A DNA stretch of 64,000 bases from an uncultured Succiniclasticum sp. (GCA_902801365.1 CADCHY010000004.1:1-64000); one strand, 5' to 3'. Positions 37,206 to 45,496 are shown, counted from the first letter of the stretch. A program made the numbers and translations. The notes: generated by a model not told the origin, from the sequence alone.

Positions 37206-37302
37206 CGAAAAAAGCATGACCCCGGTCATGAGAACAAATATATTATTTAAGTCGACATACAATGATTAAAGAAATATTGTTTTTTTAGTAGGAGGAGACA
37301 AC

Positions 37303-39021
37303 ATGCTGACACCATTGGACTTAAATGGGAAGACATTTTCCAAAGGTTTTCGCGGTTATGACACAGACGAAGTCAACCAGTTCTTTTCTCAGATCTCCAG
37401 AGATTACGAACGTTTATATCAGGATAATGTGGAGTTAAAGGATTCTGTAGAGCGGGTCAGCGCCAAGCTGGAATATTACCAGCGGATGGAGAGCACCATG
37501 CAGAGTACGCTGGTGGTTGCGCAGGAAACAGCGGATGAGGTCAAGAAGAGCAGTCTGCAGAAGGCCCAGGTGCTTACCAGGGAAACCGAACTGGCCTGCA
37601 ATAAACAGAAAGAAGCAGCGGTTTCATTCTGCAATAAACTGCGTGCCGATACGGAAGCGGAAATTACCCGAATGAAATCCGAAGCAGACGCTTACGCGGA
37701 GAATGTCCGGAAAATGGCTGACGAATACGCGTCCAAAACCAGGGGTGAAGCAGACGATTACGGTAAGTCCACCCGTACCGACGCGGATTCCTATGCATTG
37801 GGCCTGCGCAGCAAAACCGATTCTTCTACCAGCAAACTGAGGGAAGAAGCTCAGTCCTTTGTGGAGAAGATGAAGAGCCTTGCGGAAATCGAAGTGGCCA
37901 GAATGAAGGTGGAAGCTGAAGACAGCTGCAAGTCCCAGCTGGCAGACAGCCGGGAGCAGGCCCGTACCCTGACTGCGGAAGCTTCAGCACATGCCAACCA
38001 GGTCATGGCTGATGCGAACCAGCAATCCCAGAATATCGTGGCTGAAGCGACCCAGAAAGCTCATGAGATGATTGCCAACGCCCAGAAGCAGTCCCAGGAT
38101 ATGATAGCGGAAGCACGGCAGAAATCCCAGGATATGATGGCGGATGCGAATCAGAAATCCCAGACCATGATCACCGAAGCATCGCAGAAATCCCAGCAGA
38201 TGGTAGCTGAAGCAACAGAACAAAGCCGATCCATGATTCGTGAGGCTACTGAACGGAGCCAGAAGATGGTATTTGTGGCGGAGACCAAAGCGGCTGCGGC
38301 CATGGACACATATAATACCATGGTGAGCAAGGCAAACTCCCAGAGCAAGCAGCTGAAGAGCCTGTTGCAGTCTCAATTGTCCTTATATGATAATTTTGAA
38401 GCAGAATATGCCGTAGATCAGCTGGTGCAGCCCAAACTGCAGGCGGTCAGGAAAGCGGAACCGGTCCTGGAAACAAAAGCGGAGCCGGTGCATACGGAAG
38501 TCGTGGCGGAAGCCGGAAATAAAGCAGCCGCGGAAGATATGGATATTAACGCTGCAACGGTAGCGGCTGCCGCAGAGCCTGTAGTGGAAGCGCAAGAGGG
38601 TAAACCTGTGGAGGAACCAGCGAAGGAGGACCCGGCTAAGGTAAATTTTCCTGAGGCAGCCGAAGCAAATGCGGCGGCTGCTGGAGAAGAAAAATCCGCA
38701 ATAACGGATAAAGTCGGCGCAGCCGCTGATGAAAACCTGAACCCTGCTGCAGAGGATAAGCCTTCCGTACCCAAAAGCAACGGACTGGGGGGGATTCGTA
38801 AACCTCTTTTCTCGAGATTTAACCCCCGTGGGCCCATGGTCTTCAACCGGAACGGTTTTCCCCGGAAGAACGCAGATCTGCGTGTCGCCCTGAATGAACT
38901 GCAGAAATCGGCGGATCCAAGGCCTCAGGGCATAGAAGCAAAACCGGAAGCGGCGGACGAAACTGTGAAACCGGAAACCCAAAATGCGGCTCCGGAGCCG
39001 GAAGGGAACAGGGAATCCTGA
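37303..39021 (+). CDS. divIVA: DivIVA family protein with a very long hendecad coiled coil
   Basis: 572 residues against about 160-230 for typical DivIVA. The N-terminal membrane-curvature domain is normal (MLTPLDLNGKTFSKGFRGYDTDEVNQFF). Residues about 117-325 form 19 consecutive 11-residue repeats, nearly all beginning with Ala, such as ARQKSQDMMAD and ANQKSQTMITE, which predicts a long, straight coiled-coil rod. Residues about 365-490 are Ala/Glu/Pro-rich and likely disordered. A basic block near 495-525 (KPLFSRFNPRGPMVFNRN) precedes an acidic tail. AGGAGGAG ribosome site. It should mark curved membrane at poles and septa; the rod is unusual. Confidence 0.92.
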   Translation: MLTPLDLNGKTFSKGFRGYDTDEVNQFFSQISRDYERLYQDNVELKDSVERVSAKLEYYQRMESTMQSTLVVAQETADEVKKSSLQKAQVLTRETELACNKQKEAAVSFCNKLRADTEAEITRMKSEADAYAENVRKMADEYASKTRGEADDYGKSTRTDADSYALGLRSKTDSSTSKLREEAQSFVEKMKSLAEIEVARMKVEAEDSCKSQLADSREQARTLTAEASAHANQVMADANQQSQNIVAEATQKAHEMIANAQKQSQDMIAEARQKSQDMMADANQKSQTMITEASQKSQQMVAEATEQSRSMIREATERSQKMVFVAETKAAAAMDTYNTMVSKANSQSKQLKSLLQSQLSLYDNFEAEYAVDQLVQPKLQAVRKAEPVLETKAEPVHTEVVAEAGNKAAAEDMDINAATVAAAAEPVVEAQEGKPVEEPAKEDPAKVNFPEAAEANAAAAGEEKSAITDKVGAAADENLNPAAEDKPSVPKSNGLGGIRKPLFSRFNPRGPMVFNRNGFPRKNADLRVALNELQKSADPRPQGIEAKPEAADETVKPETQNAAPEPEGNRES

Positions 39022-39022
39022 C

Positions 39023-39709
39023 ATGATCATTCTTGTACGACACGGAGAGGCGACACACCATACAGAGCATTTTACCGGCGGCTGGACGGATTCAAACCTG
39101 ACGGACAAAGGCCGCAGGCAGATTGAGGCGGCAGCGGAAAAACTGGCGAAAGATTTTTCCGGTAAGATGCCTCGCTTCCGGATTCTGTGCAGCGATTTGA
39201 AACGGGCCCATGAATCGGCGGTTATCTTTGCAGAAAAACTGGGTATAGAAAAAGTGGAGGATTTTGCATTTCTCCGGGAAAAGAATAACGGGAAAGCAGC
39301 GGGCCTGAAGGAAAGTGAAGCAAGGAGCATTTACTGTCCGCCTCCCACGTTAAAAGAACTGGATCACCGGAATTATCCCGGCGGGGAGACCCGGCGTGAA
39401 TTTTTCCGGCGTTCCGTGGACGGACTGCATGAAGCAGCGGACTGGGATAAGGAAAATCTGATCATCATCTCCCATAAGGGAACGATACAGAATATTATCT
39501 TTGACTGGTTGGGCATGGACATTGAGGACGTGAACCGTCTGAATTTTTCGGTGGATATCCTGCCATCCAGCCTGTCTGTGCTGGGTATCAATAAATGGAA
39601 GGAACATGCCATATTCCGTCTGAACGACCTGTCTCATTTACAGGCGCAGGATGGATATGGTATCCATAAATTTAAGCTGGGCGCTATTGACGCGCTTTGT
39701 CAAAAGTAG
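39023..39709 (+). CDS. Histidine phosphatase family protein
   Basis: 228 residues of the phosphoglycerate mutase-like superfamily. The catalytic RHG motif is at residues 7-9 (IILVRHGEA), the second arginine region is CSDLKRAHESA, and the C-terminal catalytic His is in IIISHKGTIQN. Family members include CobC-like and broad-specificity phosphatases; the substrate cannot be told. ATG 39023 is just 1 nt after the divIVA stop, so it is cotranscribed. The ileS T-box promoter lies in its 3' end. Confidence 0.85.
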   Translation: MIILVRHGEATHHTEHFTGGWTDSNLTDKGRRQIEAAAEKLAKDFSGKMPRFRILCSDLKRAHESAVIFAEKLGIEKVEDFAFLREKNNGKAAGLKESEARSIYCPPPTLKELDHRNYPGGETRREFFRRSVDGLHEAADWDKENLIIISHKGTIQNIIFDWLGMDIEDVNRLNFSVDILPSSLSVLGINKWKEHAIFRLNDLSHLQAQDGYGIHKFKLGAIDALCQK

Positions 39710-39715
39710 TAAAAT
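39687..39715 (+). promoter_or_regulatory. Promoter for the ileS T-box leader
   Basis: TTGACG (39687-39692), 17 nt, TAAAAT (39710-39715), inside the end of the phosphatase gene. Transcription near 39722 would include the full T-box. Confidence 0.7.
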
Positions 39716-39739
39716 AGCGTCATTACAGGCGTAGTTTTA

Positions 39740-40010
39740 CAGCGCTGAATAAAAGTAAAGTTGCTAATTGCCAGGAAAAAGACAGTAACCTGCAGAAATG
39801 GTCAAGCGAACCGGGGAGGGTGGAAGCCCGGACGAATATTTCGGCAGTGTGAAGATCACTTTGGAGCAGCCGGCTGAACAAAATAGTAAGCATGGACGGA
39901 TTGGCGCACGTTATCGCGCTGAACGAGTGGCAGAAGATTTCTGTCATGAGGGTGGTACCACGGGTTAAGTATAGTCTCGTCCCTTTTTGGACGGGACTTT
40001 TTTTATACGG
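39740..40010 (+). promoter_or_regulatory. T-box riboswitch (Ile) of ileS
   Basis: The conserved T-box sequence AGGGTGGTACCACGG lies at 39949-39963, followed by the transcription terminator. Uncharged tRNA-Ile binding should favour the antiterminator. The stem I region spans about 39755-39900; a loop context GAAGATCACT at 39851-39860 offers ATC (39855-39857) as the likely Ile specifier codon. The 5' border is approximate. It fills the 349-nt gap before ileS. Confidence 0.9.
39973..40004 (+). terminator. T-box-controlled terminator
   Basis: A 10-bp stem (39973-39982 with 39989-39998, one T.G wobble) and a run of seven T. It is the off-state structure of the ileS T-box. Confidence 0.9.
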
Positions 40011-40058
40011 GAAAAATAGTTTTTTCCTTGCACAGAAACGAATCAGGAGGAGAAAAAA

Positions 40059-42848
40059 GTGGATTACAGCAAAACTCTGAATTTACCGGAAACTGAGTTC
40101 CCAATGCGGGGAAACCTGCCGAAACGTGAACCGGAATTTTTAAAATTCTGGGAAGAAAACAAGATTTATGAAAAGAAACAGAAACTGCATGAAGGGCATA
40201 CCAAGTGGGTTCTCCATGACGGGCCTCCCTATGCCAACGGTCATCTCCACATGGGACATGCTTTAAATAAAGTTCTGAAAGATATCATTATTAAATATAA
40301 ATACGCTAAAGGCTTTGATACGCCTTATGTTCCCGGCTGGGATACCCACGGCATGCCGATTGAACACGCCTGCCTCAACGCCATGGGCGTGGACCGTCAC
40401 AGCATGACGGCACTGGATCTGCGGGCAAAATGTGATGCGTATGCCCATGAGTTCGTCGACATCCAGCGGGAAGAGTTCAAACGGCTGGGCGTTTTGGGCG
40501 ACTGGGATCATCCGTACCTGACCCTGCATCATTCCTTTGAAGCGGAGCAGATCCGGGTGTTCGGCGCCATGGCTAACAAAGGATACATTTATAAAGGACT
40601 AAAGCCTGTGTATTGGTGCCCCCATTGCGAAACTGCGCTGGCGGAAGCGGAAATCGAGTACGCGGACCAGAAGACGCCTACCATCTATGTTAAGTTCCCG
40701 TTGATCAAAGACAATGGCAAGACCCCGGAAGGCGTAAACGGCCGGCCGGTTTATGTTGTAATCTGGACCACCACACCCTGGACTATCCCCGGCAACATGG
40801 CGGTAACACTGCATCCTGATTTCGAATATTCCTTTGTGGAAAACGGTGACGAAGTGCTGTTCATGGCCAGCGAGCTGGTCAGCAACGTGGCGGCGGAAGC
40901 GGGCCTGACCCTGGGCAAAGTGCTGGGGACGGTCAAAGGCCGCGAGATGGAATTTGCGGAATGCGAGCATCCGTTCCCCGAATACAACCATCGAAAATCC
41001 ATGATTTGTCTGGCAGACTATGTTGACCTGGAAACCGGTACCGGCTGCGTGCATACTGCTGGTGGTCACGGTGATGTGGACTATCTGACTTGCCTGAAAT
41101 ACAATGTGCCTATCGTCTGCCCGGTAGACGAACAGGGCAGGATGACGGCAGAAGCCGGTGAGCGCTTTAAAGGTCTGTTCGTGTTCGATGCAAACGTACC
41201 GATCCTGAAATATATCGCGGAACTGGGCATGCTGTTAGGCAAGAAGAACATCCATCACCAGTACGCCCATTGCTGGCGCTGCAAGAACCCCATCATCTAC
41301 CGCGCTACCGAGCAGTGGTTTGCTTCCGTGGACGGGTTCCGGGAAGCGGCGCTGCATGCCATTCATAACGAAGTTAAGTGGATTCCGGCCTGGGGCGAAC
41401 CCCGCATCCACAATATGATTGCGGACCGTCATGACTGGTGTATCAGCCGCCAGCGTGTCTGGGGCGTGCCCATTCCTATTTTCTACTGCGAGAAATGCAA
41501 CGAGCCTCTGGTAAACGAGGCGACCATTGACAAAATTGCCAACATTTTTGAGCAGGAAGGTAGTGATGCCTGGTGGAAATATGAAGCAGACCAACTGCTG
41601 CCGGAAGGGACGAAGTGCCTGAAATGCGGTCATACCCATTTCCGTAAAGAAAAAGATATCATGGATGTGTGGTTTGATTCCGGTTCCAGCCACATGGGCG
41701 TTTTAACCAAACGTCCGGAACTGGAATGGCCCTGCGCCATGTATCTGGAAGGCAGCGACCAGCATCGCGGATGGTTTCAGTCCTCCCTTCTGACCTCCGT
41801 GGCGGTGACCGGCCATGCACCTTATAAATATGTTCTGACCCACGGTTATGTGGTAGACGGAGACGGACGGAAAATGTCCAAATCTGTGGGTAATGTCATC
41901 GCTCCCCAGGATCTTATCAAACAGTACGGCGCGGATATTATCCGTCTGTGGGCTGCCTCCGCTGATTACAAGCAGGACATCCGTATCTCCAAAGAAATCA
42001 TGAAGCAACTGTCGGATGCATACCGTAAAATCCGTAACACCATCCGCTACATTTTGGGCAATACCAACGACTTTGATTATGAAAATAACAAAGTTGCCTT
42101 TGCCGATATGCAGGAACTGGACCAGTGGGCACTGATGCGCCTGCAGCAACTGAAGAAGGAAGTGGAAGCAGCCTACGAAGCCTATGATTTTCATGTGCTG
42201 TTCCATGCTATCCACAACTTCTGTACGGTAGAAATGTCCAGTTTCTATCTGGATATAATCAAGGACCGTTTGTACGTTTCCAAAGCGGACGACCCGGCCC
42301 GTCGCAGTGCTCAGACAGCCATGTATGAGATTCTGAACGATTTAATCGTGATGCTGTCTCCCGTATTGAGCTTTACCATGGAAGAGGTGTGGCAGTTCAT
42401 GAAGAAACCGGCTAATGCTCCGGAATCCGTTCAGATGCTGCCCTGGCCGGAAGTTAAGGCAGAATATATCAACGAAGCGCTGGAAACAAAATTTGATAAC
42501 TTTATTGCCATCCGCAGTGAAGTGACAAAGGTACTGGAAGGTCATCGCCAGAACAAAACTATCGGCAATTCCCTGGAGGCCAAGGTGGTTCTGTACGCGG
42601 AAGGGGAAGCTCTGGAGATTCTGAAGTCTGTGGAAAAAGACCTGCCTACGCTGATCATTGTTTCCCAGGTGGAAGTGCATGAAGGTGCTGCGGAAGGAGA
42701 AGAAGCTACCGGGCGCAATGACCTGAAGGTTACTGTTAAACCGGCTGATGGTCACAAATGTGAACGCTGTTGGACCTACAGCGAGAGCGTGGGTAAAAAC
42801 GAAGCCCACCCGGATCTGTGCGACCGCTGCGCAGCAGTAGTAGGATAA
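40059..42848 (+). CDS. ileS: Isoleucyl-tRNA synthetase
   Basis: Class Ia synthetase charging tRNA-Ile. 929 residues, full length. HIGH-type motif GHLHMGHA (about residues 66-73), the CP1 editing domain (TTTPWTIPGNMA), KMSKS motif GRKMSKSVGN (about 604-613), and a C-terminal zinc site CERCWTYSES ... CDRC. GTG start at 40059 with AGGAGG 8 nt upstream. Controlled by the T-box upstream; ends at a bidirectional terminator. Confidence 0.97.
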   Translation: MDYSKTLNLPETEFPMRGNLPKREPEFLKFWEENKIYEKKQKLHEGHTKWVLHDGPPYANGHLHMGHALNKVLKDIIIKYKYAKGFDTPYVPGWDTHGMPIEHACLNAMGVDRHSMTALDLRAKCDAYAHEFVDIQREEFKRLGVLGDWDHPYLTLHHSFEAEQIRVFGAMANKGYIYKGLKPVYWCPHCETALAEAEIEYADQKTPTIYVKFPLIKDNGKTPEGVNGRPVYVVIWTTTPWTIPGNMAVTLHPDFEYSFVENGDEVLFMASELVSNVAAEAGLTLGKVLGTVKGREMEFAECEHPFPEYNHRKSMICLADYVDLETGTGCVHTAGGHGDVDYLTCLKYNVPIVCPVDEQGRMTAEAGERFKGLFVFDANVPILKYIAELGMLLGKKNIHHQYAHCWRCKNPIIYRATEQWFASVDGFREAALHAIHNEVKWIPAWGEPRIHNMIADRHDWCISRQRVWGVPIPIFYCEKCNEPLVNEATIDKIANIFEQEGSDAWWKYEADQLLPEGTKCLKCGHTHFRKEKDIMDVWFDSGSSHMGVLTKRPELEWPCAMYLEGSDQHRGWFQSSLLTSVAVTGHAPYKYVLTHGYVVDGDGRKMSKSVGNVIAPQDLIKQYGADIIRLWAASADYKQDIRISKEIMKQLSDAYRKIRNTIRYILGNTNDFDYENNKVAFADMQELDQWALMRLQQLKKEVEAAYEAYDFHVLFHAIHNFCTVEMSSFYLDIIKDRLYVSKADDPARRSAQTAMYEILNDLIVMLSPVLSFTMEEVWQFMKKPANAPESVQMLPWPEVKAEYINEALETKFDNFIAIRSEVTKVLEGHRQNKTIGNSLEAKVVLYAEGEALEILKSVEKDLPTLIIVSQVEVHEGAAEGEEATGRNDLKVTVKPADGHKCERCWTYSESVGKNEAHPDLCDRCAAVVG

Positions 42849-42882
42849 TGGATTCACGCTTTTCGACATATTTTTGTTAAAT

Positions 42883-42920
42883 AAAAAAGCCTGTACCCAT
42901 GTGGATACAGGCTTTTGTTT
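42883..42920. terminator. Bidirectional terminator between ileS and the minus-strand gene
   Basis: A long stem AAAGCCTGTA/TACAGGCTTT, with two further G-C pairs after one mismatch and a short loop. T-rich tracts occur on both strands (TTTTGTTTT to the right; T-run as complement of 42883-42888 to the left). It serves convergent transcripts. Confidence 0.85.
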
Positions 42921-42946
42921 TGTAAAGGAACTGATTTGCTTATGCT

Positions 42947-43192
42947 TCAGTCCCAGCGATTGAGAATATCTTCTATAATTTGTTTCTGCGTTTTGCGTTT
43001 TTTCTTCTGCTGGGTACGGAAGTTGTTGTCTTCTTTTCCGGTGGAGTAGTCTGCGTAATCAAAATCGTCGTAGTCTTTGTCGTAGCTGCGGTTGTAATCG
43101 CCGTGACCATCGTCGCAGGAAAAAGGAAACAACAGGATTGGATCATGAAAAACACTGGTATGAATGCTGCTGTAGGTAATAAACCAATTCAT
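42947..43192 (-). CDS. Small Asp/Tyr-rich protein of unknown function
   Basis: 81 residues, family not recognised. A hydrophobic start (MNWFITYSSIHTSVFHDPIL), then a stretch packed with Asp and Tyr (residues about 29-50, with SYDKDYDDFDYADY), then a basic tail (QQKKKRKTQKQIIEDILNRWD). The ATG at 43192 has GGAGA (complement of 43203-43207) 10 nt upstream; further upstream codons lack one. Its own extended -10 promoter and a terminator support it as a real gene. It is the only protein gene besides rpsT on the minus strand in the window. Confidence 0.6.
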   Translation of the reverse strand: MNWFITYSSIHTSVFHDPILLFPFSCDDGHGDYNRSYDKDYDDFDYADYSTGKEDNNFRTQQKKKRKTQKQIIEDILNRWD

Positions 43193-43246
43193 TGCGATGC
43201 AGTCTCCTTTGCTAAGCCGGTTATGCTTTTTGTTTTTACAAATATG

Positions 43247-43255
43247 ATTATAGCA
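43247..43255 (-). promoter_or_regulatory. Extended -10 promoter for the small minus-strand gene
   Basis: On the minus strand TGC followed by TATAAT (complement of 43252-43247). The -35 is weak. It lies back to back with the plus-strand promoter at 43261. Confidence 0.55.
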
Positions 43256-43260
43256 CAAAA

Positions 43261-43289
43261 TTGACAAAAAGGACGCAAAGTAATAATAT
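43261..43289 (+). promoter_or_regulatory. Sigma-A promoter for the thioesterase-aminotransferase operon
   Basis: TTGACA (43261-43266), 17 nt, TAATAT (43284-43289). A leader of about 55 nt leads to the thioesterase start. The 504-nt gap after ileS otherwise holds the small minus-strand gene and its signals. Confidence 0.75.
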
Positions 43290-43352
43290 TAAAAAGCATG
43301 AGAGAATCAGTCCGTTAAATCTGATAGTATTACATAACAGGAGACGAAGCCG

Positions 43353-43862
43353 ATGAAAGAACAGGAAAAAACGCAGAATAAAACCGGGTTTCCGCCTTCA
43401 AACCTGCCGCGGGATCCTGAAACAGGATATTTTCTGGATGTTCCCGCACGCATCCGGGAAATCTATAAACATAACTGCTTTATGTCGGATTTTTTTCATA
43501 TCAGTATTGATGAAATCTACTGCGGAGGCGCGCAGGTAAGTTTGCATATTGAACATGACAAGCATGCCAACCACCGTAATGTAACCCATGGCGGCGTACT
43601 GACGGCGCTGGCAGATTCCGTGTTGGGAGTGACCGGGGCATCTGTTGGGGAAGCCGTGGTGACGGCAAGTTTTGCCATGGATTTCATCAGCAACGTAAGC
43701 ATGGACGGAACGGTGCGTATGATCAGCAACATCAAACATCACGGTCGGAGTACCATGGTCATTGTCGGCGAGATGTATGACAACAAAAACCGCCTGCTGG
43801 CCACGATGATGGCGTCCATGGTAAATGTAGATAAGATTGAAGGTATACCTAGCAAGTGGTAA
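43353..43862 (+). CDS. PaaI-like hotdog thioesterase
   Basis: 169 residues. The hotdog core includes HANHRNVTHGGVLTALADSVLG, with the HGG...D signature of PaaI-type acyl-CoA thioesterases, then FAMDFISNVSMDGTVRM and a C-terminal strand pair. The N-terminal 50 residues are an extra helical segment. AGGAGA ribosome site. It opens an operon with the class IV aminotransferase homologue and a membrane protein. Substrate unknown; cytoplasmic. Confidence 0.83.
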   Translation: MKEQEKTQNKTGFPPSNLPRDPETGYFLDVPARIREIYKHNCFMSDFFHISIDEIYCGGAQVSLHIEHDKHANHRNVTHGGVLTALADSVLGVTGASVGEAVVTASFAMDFISNVSMDGTVRMISNIKHHGRSTMVIVGEMYDNKNRLLATMMASMVNVDKIEGIPSKW

Positions 43863-43876
43863 GAATGGAGGCTCAC

Positions 43877-44740
43877 ATGAAAACCAATCTGATTTTAATC
43901 AATAACGATATTGTGGATGCAGAAGAAATCAATGTGCATCCCTTTAACCGGGGACATCAGTTCGGAGACGGTGTGTATGAAATAGTTCCCGTGTATAACG
44001 GAAAAGCCCTTCATGCGGAAGCGCACATGGAAAATTTGTTTAATGCCATGGTACAAATCAGGATTCCGGGCTTCTACATGGTGGACGAAATGGTTGAGTT
44101 TACAACCAGAATGATTAAAGTGGCAGAGGTTACGGACGGATTGCTTTATACCCAGGTGACCCGGGGTATCGGACCTTACGAGTTGGACTTTCCGGGACAG
44201 TGCGAGCCGGAACTGATTATGCAGGCGGTGCCGCTGAACAGAGCGATACTGGCGGAAACAAGGCAAAAAGGTGTGAATTTGCTTACGGTACCTGATGAGC
44301 GTGCCATCAAGTGTGACCTCAACACATTGAACCGTCTGCCGGAAATTCTCGCAAGAAACAAGGCAAGGGTCGGAAAATGTTACGATGCATTGTTTGTAAG
44401 GGATGAAAAGATAACAGAAGCTACAGAATCGACCTTTATGGTTGTGAAAGATGAAATGCTGTGGACGTACCCCATGAAGCAGGGCAGCGTCCATGACAAT
44501 GGGATGCGCCGTCTGATCAAAGAGAAGCTGGCCCCGGCTCTGGAAATGCAGGTGATTGAGAAAGCCTTTACCAAAGACTTTGCCCTGAACGCGGATGAAG
44601 CACTCCTGTGCGGCTGTCGCTGTGAAATAATGCCGGTAGCAAAAATCGACCGCCGTGTGATCGGTGATGGTAAACCCGGTAAATTTACCCTGCAGCTGCA
44701 GGGCGTTTTTGAAGACTATATCCGGGAACAGACAAAATGA
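43877..44740 (+). CDS. Class IV aminotransferase homologue (D-amino acid transaminase-like) lacking the PLP lysine
   Basis: About 287 residues with the fold-type IV layout: FNRGHQFGDGVYEIVPVYNG near residues 23-42, FMVVKDEMLWTYP, and LHDNG-like SVHDNGMRRLI. In D-amino acid transaminases the Schiff-base Lys lies in CDIKSLNLL; here the same stretch reads CDLNTLNRL, with Asn149 (codon AAC at 44321-44323) in place of Lys. The rest of the protein is intact, so it is not an obvious pseudogene. It may use another Lys, have another activity, or only bind. ATG 43877 is set by TGGAGG at 43866-43871. Overlaps the next gene by 4 nt. Confidence 0.8.
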   Translation: MKTNLILINNDIVDAEEINVHPFNRGHQFGDGVYEIVPVYNGKALHAEAHMENLFNAMVQIRIPGFYMVDEMVEFTTRMIKVAEVTDGLLYTQVTRGIGPYELDFPGQCEPELIMQAVPLNRAILAETRQKGVNLLTVPDERAIKCDLNTLNRLPEILARNKARVGKCYDALFVRDEKITEATESTFMVVKDEMLWTYPMKQGSVHDNGMRRLIKEKLAPALEMQVIEKAFTKDFALNADEALLCGCRCEIMPVAKIDRRVIGDGKPGKFTLQLQGVFEDYIREQTK

Positions 44741-45252
44741 AACCGGCCCGGGATAACCGTGCCCTGACGCGGGCAGCGCTGTGTCTGGCAGTTGCGGCTG
44801 TCGCGCAGGCTCTGCGGGTTCTATTACCGCTGCCTCCCATTGCTTCCATGCTGCTGATTGGTACGGTGGTGAATCTCTGCCTTTGTTTTGCTGTGTGGGG
44901 GAGCGGTATACTGTATGCAGGCATCATCTGTTTTCTTCTTCCGCTTTTTGCATTCATTCAGGGGCATTTGTCCTTGTTGCCGATGGTGGCAGTTGTATTT
45001 TTGGGTAATCTGGTTTTCTGTCTGGTGGTGAAGCAGCAGAAACAGTGGAAACATTATGTGTTTGCGCCGTTGCTGAAAGCGGTGACCCTTTGGTCTTGCA
45101 CGGGCATCGTCTGTAATCTGTTCCATGTGCCCCGGCAGATAAAGAATCTGTTGCAGATATCCATGGGTATTCCCCAGTGGACGACGGCGCTTCTCGGTGT
45201 GATTGCGGCTGTGCTTTTGTGGAAACGACTGCATCAAAACGGGATTGTTTGA
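44737..45252 (+). CDS. Small integral membrane protein, ECF S-component-like
   Basis: 171 residues, about five hydrophobic segments (for example LCLAVAAVAQALRVLLPL, LLIGTVVNLCLCFAVW, GIICFLLPLFAFIQG, MVAVVFLGNLVFCLVV, ALLGVIAAVLLW). The pattern of a short N-terminal basic stretch, a GTVVN helix and a GN helix resembles substrate-binding S components of ECF transporters, but I cannot assign a substrate or exclude another membrane family. It overlaps the aminotransferase stop (ATGA) and so is coupled to it. Confidence 0.6.
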   Translation: MKPARDNRALTRAALCLAVAAVAQALRVLLPLPPIASMLLIGTVVNLCLCFAVWGSGILYAGIICFLLPLFAFIQGHLSLLPMVAVVFLGNLVFCLVVKQQKQWKHYVFAPLLKAVTLWSCTGIVCNLFHVPRQIKNLLQISMGIPQWTTALLGVIAAVLLWKRLHQNGIV

Positions 45253-45266
45253 ACATAAAAAATTCA

Positions 45267-45295
45267 TTGACAAACTGAATACGCAATGATAATAT
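45267..45295 (+). promoter_or_regulatory. Promoter of tRNA-Leu
   Basis: TTGACA (45267-45272), 17 nt, TAATAT (45290-45295), with a TG one base upstream of the -10. Start of transcription about 15 nt before the tRNA. Confidence 0.85.
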
Positions 45296-45316
45296 AGTTT
45301 TGTTCCGTATCTATGT

Positions 45317-45403
45317 GCCGCTGTGGCGGAATTGGCAGACGCACTTGACTCAAAATCAAGCGCCTTTGCGGGCGTGCCGGTTCGACTCCGGCCAGCGGCA
45401 CCA
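45317..45403 (+). tRNA. tRNA-Leu (anticodon CAA)
   Basis: 87 nt with encoded CCA. The acceptor stem GCCGCTG pairs with CAGCGGC. The anticodon stem CTTGA/TCAAG closes loop CTCAAAA with anticodon CAA (45351-45353), reading UUG. A long class II variable arm and the T arm GCCGG TTCGACT CCGGC identify Leu. Own promoter and terminator. Confidence 0.97.
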
Positions 45404-45423
45404 ACAATAATTAAACTATCTGA

Positions 45424-45460
45424 GAAGATCGACCCGTTGCAGGGCTGATCTTCTTTTTTT
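45424..45460 (+). terminator. Terminator after tRNA-Leu
   Basis: GAAGATC/GATCTTC (45424-45430 with 45447-45453) with an inner CCC/GGG helix, followed by seven T residues. Confidence 0.9.
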
Positions 45461-45496
45461 CAGTCTGACTTTATTGTGTCAATTTGAAAATGCTTG

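Noticed and set aside
37215..37230. CATGACC/GGTCATG palindrome between ylmH and divIVA as a terminator
   Set aside because: Only two unpaired bases and no T-run after it; too little to call a terminator or operator.
38383..39330. A 315-codon open frame antisense to divIVA and the phosphatase gene
   Set aside because: Spans two real genes on the opposite strand, Phe/Arg/Ser-rich, no ribosome site; caused by the Ala/Glu-rich repeats in divIVA.
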